Assembly (NCBI GenBank): GCA_044223515.1 | Contig: JBGALV010000045.1 | Coordinates: 1 to 37,863, forward strand | Length of the DNA stretch: 37,863 nucleotides | Direction: 5' to 3' | Origin: SHVZ01 sp044223515 | Lineage (GTDB): Bacteria > Pseudomonadota > Alphaproteobacteria > SHVZ01 | Shown here: positions 32,576-37,863 of the stretch, piece by piece | Layout: the number at the start of each line of letters is the position of its first letter | Numbering within the stretch: position 1 is the stretch's first letter | The notes under the pieces: model-generated | What the model was told of the DNA's origin: nothing | Seen by the model: the letters and a program-made list of their open reading frames with translations, nothing else | Database searches by the model: none | Position numbers and translations under genes: made by a program

Positions 32576-33512
32576 ATGGCGACGTTACGCGTCACCACAG
32601 GGGGGCCGTCGCTGGGGAAGTCCCAGCCCGCGAGCTTCACCGTCGCTGACGGCGAGTTCCTGACGCTGCTCGGCCTCTCCGGCTGCGGCGAGTCGACGAC
32701 GCTGGCTGCGCTGTCCGGCCTCGATCGTCCAACCGCCGGCGCGGACCCTCGACTTCACGCTCGAACTGCGTCGCATTCGCGGCGCCGAGGCGAAGCAGCG
32801 GATCGAAGAGACCTTGAGCCTCGTCGACATGATCGACTTCGCCGACCGCTATCCGGGCGAACTGTCCGGTGGGCAGCAGCAGCGCGTGGCGCTCGCTCGC
32901 ACGCTCGTCTATCGGCCCGAGATCCTGCTGCTCGACGAGCCGCTCTCGAACCTCGATGCGAAGCTGAGGGACCGGGCCCGGATATGGCTCGGCGAGTTGC
33001 AGAAGCGGACCGGGGTGACGACGGTCTATGTGACGCACGACCAGACCGAGGCGCTGGCGCTCAGTGATCGCATCATTGTGATGAACAAGGGCCGCATCGC
33101 CCAGATCGGGACTCCGACGGAAATCTACGAGACGCCGGCGGACGTCTTCGTCGCCGACTTCGTCGGCGCCAGCAACCTGATGGAGGCCGACCTTGTCGCC
33201 GGGTCCGTAGTGAAGGCAACGGCAAGGTTAGCGAGCGGCGACACGTTCGAGGTCAGGGGCTCGCCCGTAGCCTCGGGTCCAGTGACACTCGCAATTCGAC
33301 CCGAGAAAATCGTCATCGGCGACCCGGGGACGCGGGGCGACAACCGTGCCGTGGCAAAGGTCCTGGCCAAGAGCTATCTCGGCGCGCGCAAACTCTATGT
33401 CCTCGGGATCGGCGGCCAGCGGCTCCGTGTCGAGACCGATGCCGACATCGGCGTATCGGAGATACCGGTCCGGCTTCCGATCGAAAACATCAGGGTCTAT
33501 CCGCGCCCCTAG
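32576..33512 (+). pseudogene. decayed sugar ABC transporter ATPase (MalK/UgpC-like)
   Basis: The 5' part (from ATG 32576) encodes VADGEFLTLLGLSGCGESTTLAAL, where the Walker A of the family (GPSGCGKST) has lost its proline and, critically, its lysine. At about 32741-32745 the reading frame changes, and the match resumes in another frame with TLDFTLELRR; about 45 residues that normally carry the Q-loop (MVFQ.YALYPHM) are missing. The rest is well preserved: LSGGQQQRVALARTLVYRPEILLLDEPLSNLDAKLRDRAR, the H-loop VTHDQTEAL and a C-terminal TOBE-like regulatory domain. The intact 3' part could in theory be translated from TTG 32814, but without the ATP-binding half it cannot be a functional ATPase. 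Confidence 0.85.
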
Positions 33513-33596
33513 CGACACAAGCGCGGGCCACGGAGATGCGTCCCGAGGGCGCGCCGGAATTGCGCGTTCGCGTGATCGCGCCTAGGCTTGCCGTCG

Positions 33597-33959
33597 ATGC
33601 TGGAGTTCCTGAAGCAGCTTTTCCGGCCGAACCCCACGGGCTCGGATCGCCGTCGCGGCCTCAGGGTCGAGGCGCCGCAGGACACCGCGGTCATCACGCT
33701 GGACGGTGCCTCGTATCCGATCAGGAACTGGAGCGCGCACGGGTTCCTGGCCGGCGCCTATTCCGGCCCGCGTGCCGTCGGCGACAAGTGCCGGGTCGGC
33801 ATCGACATCCGTCAGGATCCTTTCGCCATCGTGTTCTCTGTCGATGTCGTCATCGTGCGCCGGGAAGGGACCGACCTGGCGGGCCGCTTCATGTCGCTGT
33901 CGCCGGAAGGCAAGGCGCAGGTCGATGCCTACTTCGCCTTCCACGCGCGGATGCTCTGA
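33597..33959 (+). CDS. PilZ-domain protein (putative cyclic-di-GMP receptor)
   Basis: A 120-residue protein. The PilZ signature is visible: RxxxR as R19-RGL-R23 in DRRRGLRVEAP, and the (D/N)xSxxG motif as N44-W-S46-AH-G49. The N-terminal MLEFLKQLFRPN is an amphipathic leader. ATG 33597 is chosen; an upstream in-frame TTG (33588) adds three residues. Such proteins bind cyclic-di-GMP and change conformation to act on partners. It stands alone between the decayed ATPase and the convergent bet operon (19 bp to the betA stop), so its target cannot be guessed from neighbours. Confidence 0.85.
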   Translation: MLEFLKQLFRPNPTGSDRRRGLRVEAPQDTAVITLDGASYPIRNWSAHGFLAGAYSGPRAVGDKCRVGIDIRQDPFAIVFSVDVVIVRREGTDLAGRFMSLSPEGKAQVDAYFAFHARML

Positions 33960-33978
33960 ACGCTCCGACGGTCGTATC

Positions 33979-35679
33979 TCAGTTCGATGCCGCTGCGATG
34001 GATATCGGCCGGGGTGACGGACCAGTCGCCAGAGCGGCCGGTTCGGGCGCATAGACCGGCACCTCTAGCGGGACGAGCGGCGTGCGCCCACGAACGATGT
34101 CGGAGGCCTTCTCCGCGATCATGATGACGGGCGCATTGAGATTGCCCGACACGACATCGGGCATGACCGACGCGTCGACGACCCGGAGGCCGTCGAGTCC
34201 GTGAACGCGGAGGGAGCCGTCGACGACCGCCATCGGATCGCTGCCCATCTTGCAGGTGCCGCAGGGATGATAGGCGCTGTCGGCCCGGGCGCGGACGAAG
34301 GCGTCGATCTCGGCATCCGTACGCACGTCGCGCCCCGGCTGCATCTCGTCGCCGCGATAGGGATCGAATGCCGCCTGGGCGAACACGTCGCGCGCCCGCT
34401 TGACCGCATCGCGCATCTCCAGCCGATCCTGCTCGGTCGAGAGGTAGTTCGGCTGCAGCAGCGGATGATCGGTCGATTTGTCCGAGCGCAGCCGGATCTC
34501 GCCGACCGACGTCGCCCGCATCGGGCCGACATGAACCTGGAACGCGTGCCGATCGCCGGGCTTGCGGCCGTGGTCGTTGACCACCGACGGCAGGAAATGG
34601 AACTGGAGATCGGGGTGCGGCACGGTGTCGTCGCGGCGGATGAAGGCGCCGGCCTCCAGATGCGCTGACGCACCCCAGCCGGTCTTCCGGAGGAACCACT
34701 CGACGCCGACCTTGAGCTTCACCAGCGGGTTCTCGACCGCGTAGAGCGTGATCGGCTGGGTGCAGGCGTGCTGGATGTAGAGCTCAAGGTGGTCCTGCAG
34801 GTTCCGGCCGACGCCGGGCAGGTCGTGCACGACAGCGATCTGGTGCGCGCGCAGGTGATCGGCCTCACCGACGCCCGACAGCATGAGAAGCTGCGGCGAG
34901 TTGATCGCGCCGCCCGCGAGGATCACTTCGCGGCGCGCGTGCGCACGGGCCGGCTGTCCGCGGCGGCGATAGGCGACCCCGACGGCGCGGGTGCCGTCGA
35001 ACAGCACGCGCTCGGCGAGCGACATGACCGAGATCGCGAGGTTGGGCCGTGACCGCGCCGGCCTGAGATAGGCGCTTGCCGCCGACCAGCGTCGGCCGCG
35101 ATGGATGGTCATGTCCATCCGCCCGAAGCCTTCCTGCTGGTAGCCGTTCATGTCCTCGGTGAACGGGTAGCCGGCCTGGACGCCGGCCTGGATGAACGCG
35201 TCGAACAAAGGATTGGGCGTCGATCCGGTCGAGACGTGCAAGGGGCCGTCGCCGCCACGATAGAGATCGCCGCCTTTTTCCCGCGTCTCCGCCTTCTTGA
35301 AGTAGGGGAGCACGTGCGCATACGACCAGGACTCGAGCCCGTGGGAGCGCGCCCAGCGGTCGTAGTCCCATGGATGCCCGCGCACATAGACCATGGCGTT
35401 GAGCGAGGAGGATCCGCCGAGCACGCGGCCGCGCGGCCAGTACATGCGCCGGCCGTTCATGTGGGCCTGAGGCTCGGTCTCGTAGTGCCAGTTGTAGCGG
35501 TCGTTGCAGAGATTGTAGGTCAGCGCCGCCGGCATATGGATTTTCCACGTGCGGTCGGCAGGGCCGGCCTCGAGCAGCAGAACGGTGACGTCCGGGTCCT
35601 CGCTCAGCCGGTTGGCGAGGACGCAGCCGGCGGAGCCGGCGCCGACGACGATGTAGTCGTATTCGGTCCTGTCGCTCAT
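33979..35679 (-). CDS. betA: choline dehydrogenase BetA
   Basis: A 566-residue GMC-family flavoenzyme that oxidises choline to betaine aldehyde. The FAD-binding motif VVGAGSAG is at 11-18, followed by the GMC signatures GRVLGGSSSLNAMVYVRGHPWDYDRWA (about 87-113) and GAINSPQLLMLSGVG (about 258-272). The catalytic histidine is H471 in AYHPCGTCKMG. Length fits BetA (about 550-560). It is the third gene of the betI-betB-betA unit, 5 bp after betB. Assignment as choline rather than another alcohol dehydrogenase rests on high similarity of motifs and on the operon context. Confidence 0.95.
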   Translation of the reverse strand: MSDRTEYDYIVVGAGSAGCVLANRLSEDPDVTVLLLEAGPADRTWKIHMPAALTYNLCNDRYNWHYETEPQAHMNGRRMYWPRGRVLGGSSSLNAMVYVRGHPWDYDRWARSHGLESWSYAHVLPYFKKAETREKGGDLYRGGDGPLHVSTGSTPNPLFDAFIQAGVQAGYPFTEDMNGYQQEGFGRMDMTIHRGRRWSAASAYLRPARSRPNLAISVMSLAERVLFDGTRAVGVAYRRRGQPARAHARREVILAGGAINSPQLLMLSGVGEADHLRAHQIAVVHDLPGVGRNLQDHLELYIQHACTQPITLYAVENPLVKLKVGVEWFLRKTGWGASAHLEAGAFIRRDDTVPHPDLQFHFLPSVVNDHGRKPGDRHAFQVHVGPMRATSVGEIRLRSDKSTDHPLLQPNYLSTEQDRLEMRDAVKRARDVFAQAAFDPYRGDEMQPGRDVRTDAEIDAFVRARADSAYHPCGTCKMGSDPMAVVDGSLRVHGLDGLRVVDASVMPDVVSGNLNAPVIMIAEKASDIVRGRTPLVPLEVPVYAPEPAALATGPSPRPISIAAASN

Positions 35680-35684
35680 CGCCG

Positions 35685-37154
35685 TCAGTCGTAGGGGCAG
35701 GCGACGTTGCCCAGCTCGACGTAGACGCTCTTGAGCTGGGTGTAGTGCTCGATGGCGGCATGGCCGTTCTCGCGGCCGAGACCCGACTGCTTGTTGCCGC
35801 CGAAGGGCATCTCGATCGGCGTGATGTTGTAGGTGTTGATCCAGACGACGCCGGCCTCGAGCCGGGCGGCCATGCGGTGGCCGGCGGCGAGGTCGCGGGT
35901 GAAGACGCCGGCGGCGAGGCCGAACTCGGAACTGTTCGCGCGGGCGACGACCTCGTCCTCGGTCTTGAACGTAAGGATCGAGAGGACCGGGCCGAAGATC
36001 TCCTCGCGTACGATGGTCATGTCGTCGCGGCAGTCGGTGAAGATCGTCGGCTCGAAGAAGTTGCCGCGTGCCAGGCTCGGGTCGTCGGGCCGCTTGCCGC
36101 CGCAGACGAGCCGCGCGCCCTCGCGCCTGCCGGACTCGACATACCTCATGACCGACTTCAGGTGCTCGGCCGAGATCAGGGCGCCGACCTGCGTCGCCGG
36201 ATCCATCGGGTCGCCGATCCGGAGCCGGGCTGTGCGCGCGGTCAGCCGCTGCAGGAACTCGCCGAGCACCCGCTCGTCGACGAAGACCCGCGTGCCGTTG
36301 GTGCAGACCTCGCCCTGCGTATAGAAGTTGGCGAGCATCGCGCCGGACACCGCCTGGTCGAGATCGGCGTCGGCGCAGACGATCAGCGCCGATTTGCCGC
36401 CGAGCTCCATCGTCACCTTCTTCAGGGTCGGTGCGGCGTCCGCCATGATCCGGCGGCCGGTGCGGGTGGAGCCGGTGAGGGACACCTTGGCGACGCGCGG
36501 GTCGGTGGCCAGGGCCTGTCCGACCGAGGCGCCGCCGGTGACGACGTTGAAGACGCCGGGCGGCAGCCCCGCCTCGGTGAAGATCTCCGCCAAGCGCAGC
36601 GCCGTCAGCGGCGTCTGCGGTGCCGGCTTGAACACCAACGCGTTGCCGCAGGCGAGGGCGGGGGCCGCCTTCCAGCAGGCGATCTGGATCGGATAGTTCC
36701 ACGCACCGATGCCGACGCAGACGCCGAGCGGCTCGCGCCGCGTGTAGGCGAAGGCGTTCTTGAGGTCGATATGCTGGCCTGCGATCGTGGCCGCCATGCC
36801 GGCGAAGTATTCGAGGCAGTCGGCGCCGCTCAGGATGTCGACGGCCTCAGCTTCCTGGATCGGCTTTCCGGTATCGCGTACCTCGATCTCGGCGAGCGGG
36901 CGATTGCGCTCGCGCAGCAGCTGCACGGCCTTCTGCAGGACGCGGCCCCGCTCGGCGCCGGTCATCTTCGACCAGACCGCGAACCCTGCCTGGGCGCTGG
37001 CGATCGCGGCATCGGCATCGGCCGCGTCGGCAGCCGGAACCTCGGCCAGGGCTTCTCCGGTCGCGGGATTGAGATCGATGTCGTACGCGCCCGACTGGGG
37101 CGCCACCGAGCGGCCGTGGATGTAGAGCCCTTCGCGCGGGAGTGCGGCCGTCAT
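35685..37154 (-). CDS. betB: betaine aldehyde dehydrogenase BetB
   Basis: A 489-residue NAD(P)-dependent aldehyde dehydrogenase converting betaine aldehyde to glycine betaine. Landmarks: cofactor segment GIGAWNYPIQIACWKAAPALACGNALVFKP, the glutamate of VTMELGGKSALIV, catalytic Cys284 in QGEVCTNGTRVFV (the exact BetB-type form), and EEIFGPVLSI. The C-terminal NITPIEMPFGGNKQSGLGREN segment is the BetB hallmark. ATG 37154 overlaps the betI stop by 4 nt, so translation is coupled to the regulator gene. Confidence 0.96.
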   Translation of the reverse strand: MTAALPREGLYIHGRSVAPQSGAYDIDLNPATGEALAEVPAADAADADAAIASAQAGFAVWSKMTGAERGRVLQKAVQLLRERNRPLAEIEVRDTGKPIQEAEAVDILSGADCLEYFAGMAATIAGQHIDLKNAFAYTRREPLGVCVGIGAWNYPIQIACWKAAPALACGNALVFKPAPQTPLTALRLAEIFTEAGLPPGVFNVVTGGASVGQALATDPRVAKVSLTGSTRTGRRIMADAAPTLKKVTMELGGKSALIVCADADLDQAVSGAMLANFYTQGEVCTNGTRVFVDERVLGEFLQRLTARTARLRIGDPMDPATQVGALISAEHLKSVMRYVESGRREGARLVCGGKRPDDPSLARGNFFEPTIFTDCRDDMTIVREEIFGPVLSILTFKTEDEVVARANSSEFGLAAGVFTRDLAAGHRMAARLEAGVVWINTYNITPIEMPFGGNKQSGLGRENGHAAIEHYTQLKSVYVELGNVACPYD

Positions 37155-37735
37155 GCGGCAGTGCCCTTCAGCTCGTGGTCGAGGAAGCGATGCGCGATCG
37201 CACGTGCCTCGTCGGTGTCGCGCGTGCCGGAGAGGGCGGCGTTCAGCCACAGGCCGTCGATCAGGGCTGCGAGCCCTTTCGATGCCTGCACCGCCGCCTC
37301 GGGCGATACCACCTGGGCAAAGGCGTGATGCAGGTTGGAACGGAGACGGCGCCGGTTGATCCGCTGCAGGCGCGCGAGTCGGGGCTCGTGGCGTGCCTGG
37401 GACCAGAAGGCGAGCCAGGCCGCGATCACCGCGGGGTCGAACTGGCTGGGCGCGAAGTTGCCGTCGACGACGGCTTCGAGCCGGGCTCTCGGCGTGGTCG
37501 CGCGGGACAGTCGGGCCACCACCTCGGCCCGCAGCTCCGCCAGCAGCGTTCGCATCGAGGCTTCGAGGAGCTCGTCCTTGCCGCCGAAGTAGTGGTGGAT
37601 GATCCCGGACGAGACGCCGGCCGTCCGGCTGATGCGCTGGACCGTGGCCTCGCCATAGCCGTAGCGCCCGATCGAGGAGATCGTGGCGTCGATCAGCTGG
37701 CGGCGGCGGATCGGTTCCATCCCGACTTTGGGCAA
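37151..37735 (-). CDS. betI: TetR-family choline-sensing repressor BetI
   Basis: A 194-residue TetR-family repressor. I choose a TTG start at 37735: GAGGAG (37742-37747) lies 6 nt upstream, translation gives PKVGMEPIRRRQLIDATI, the conserved BetI N-terminus, and length matches E. coli BetI (195). A TTG further up (37780) would extend the protein through the operator palindrome and has no ribosome-binding site. The helix-turn-helix is TVQRISRTAGVSSGIIHHYFGGKDELL; the ligand domain contains WLAFWSQARHEPRLARLQ and GLAALIDGLWLNAALSG. BetI represses bet genes and releases DNA on binding choline. Confidence 0.94.
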   Translation of the reverse strand: MPKVGMEPIRRRQLIDATISSIGRYGYGEATVQRISRTAGVSSGIIHHYFGGKDELLEASMRTLLAELRAEVVARLSRATTPRARLEAVVDGNFAPSQFDPAVIAAWLAFWSQARHEPRLARLQRINRRRLRSNLHHAFAQVVSPEAAVQASKGLAALIDGLWLNAALSGTRDTDEARAIAHRFLDHELKGTAA

Positions 37736-37761
37736 GCGGCGCTCCTCGACCGGAGGAAGGT

Positions 37762-37767
37762 ATTTTA
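37762..37767 (-). promoter_or_regulatory. candidate -10 box of the betI promoter
   Basis: On the minus strand TAAAAT (5 of 6 to consensus) lies 27 bp upstream of the TTG start and overlaps the edge of the operator palindrome. T-rich sequence (TTTTTGTTA) on the far side of the palindrome could serve as a poor -35 region with 14-17 bp spacing. A repressor on the palindrome would occlude this promoter. Confidence 0.45.
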
Positions 37768-37784
37768 ATTGGATATCCAATTAA
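37765..37784. promoter_or_regulatory. BetI operator: perfect 20-bp palindrome
   Basis: TTAATTGGAT followed by its exact reverse complement forms a perfect 20-bp inverted repeat, the most AT-rich site in this part of the window. Its core ATTGgatatcCAAT keeps the ATTG-N6-CAAT spacing I recall for BetI operators (ATTGAACGTTCAAT-like). It sits between divergent genes, 30 bp upstream of betI, and about 65 bp upstream of the divergent start at 37849, so it may control both directions. Confidence 0.75.
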
Positions 37785-37848
37785 CAAAAATCCGCTGGAA
37801 AGACCACTACTTGTCCTAAAGTGGGGGGCTTCCGAGGGAGCTTCAGCC

Positions 37849-37863
37849 ATGCCGAGCATCGCC
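37849..37863 (+). CDS. 5' end of a divergent gene (first five codons)
   Basis: ATG at 37849 is preceded by GAGGGAG (37834-37840) with 8-nt spacing, and reads MPSIA to the window edge. It is divergent from betI and shares its control region, so a choline/betaine transporter component or another bet gene (betC) is likely, but five codons cannot identify it. Confidence 0.45.

Noticed and set aside
32814..33512. An intact ABC ATPase starting at TTG 32814
   Set aside because: It would lack Walker A and the Q-loop; homology continues upstream in a different frame, so this is a pseudogene remainder.
33545..33585. Terminator from GGCGCG...CGCGCC arms before the PilZ gene
   Set aside because: The arms are short and the loop is over 20 nt with no T-run; such GC-rich complementarity is expected by chance here.
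37736..37780. BetI extended to the TTG at 37780
   Set aside because: The extension has no ribosome-binding site, is not conserved in BetI, and would place the operator palindrome inside the gene.
1..37863. CRISPR array, tRNA/rRNA genes, insertion sequences or prophage
   Set aside because: No regularly spaced repeats, no cloverleaf or rRNA-like stretch, and no transposase or integrase motifs were seen on either strand.

Overview
This is a high-GC window with strong GTG/ATG start usage, dense 4-nt overlapping stop/start junctions, and long open frames on the antisense strand. These traits, together with imp-style type VI secretion (T6SS) gene order, Fha/kinase/phosphatase control and a betI-betB-betA cluster, suggest an alphaproteobacterium, probably Rhodospirillales-like. 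That placement is inferred from gene content; no rRNA or other phylogenetic marker is present.

Positions 2-23595 (+ strand) hold a near-complete T6SS operon: vgrG C-terminus, an uncharacterised small protein, tssB, two tssC paralogues, tagJ, tssE, tssF, tssG, a SAM methyltransferase with a regulatory-type C-terminus, a Ser/Thr kinase, a PAAR tip protein, a second methyltransferase with an N-terminal zinc ribbon, an FHA protein, tssK, tssL with a peptidoglycan-binding tail, a short TssM-like GTPase-fold protein, full-length tssM, tagF and a PP2C phosphatase. A run of 22 Ns at 17000-17021 hides the tssL 3' end and the 5' end of the TssM-like gene, and artificially joins them in one frame. hcp and clpV (tssH) are not in the window.

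Positions 23599-26633 (- strand) hold the rest of the system: an unknown helical protein, the tssJ lipoprotein and tssA, converging on the phosphatase gene. The helical protein is recognisably related to the C-terminal non-kinase half of the Ser/Thr kinase encoded at 9992. Divergent from it are an RsbW-type HATPase and a STAS anti-anti-sigma protein (26718-27506), a partner-switching pair at the edge of the T6SS locus.

Positions 27561-33512 form a sugar-uptake region: a candidate promoter with an overlapping LacI-family-like operator, a Tat-exported substrate-binding protein, two permeases, a class III (HemL-like) aminotransferase and a rhamnose-mutarotase-like protein, then a strong stem-loop, an antisense gene remnant and a decayed ABC ATPase that has lost its Q-loop segment and Walker A lysine. 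The transporter operon therefore has no intact ATPase in this window.

Positions 33597-37863 hold a small PilZ protein and a convergent glycine-betaine synthesis operon, betI-betB-betA (- strand), with a perfect 20-bp palindrome upstream of betI as its likely operator and the first codons of a divergent gene at the right edge.
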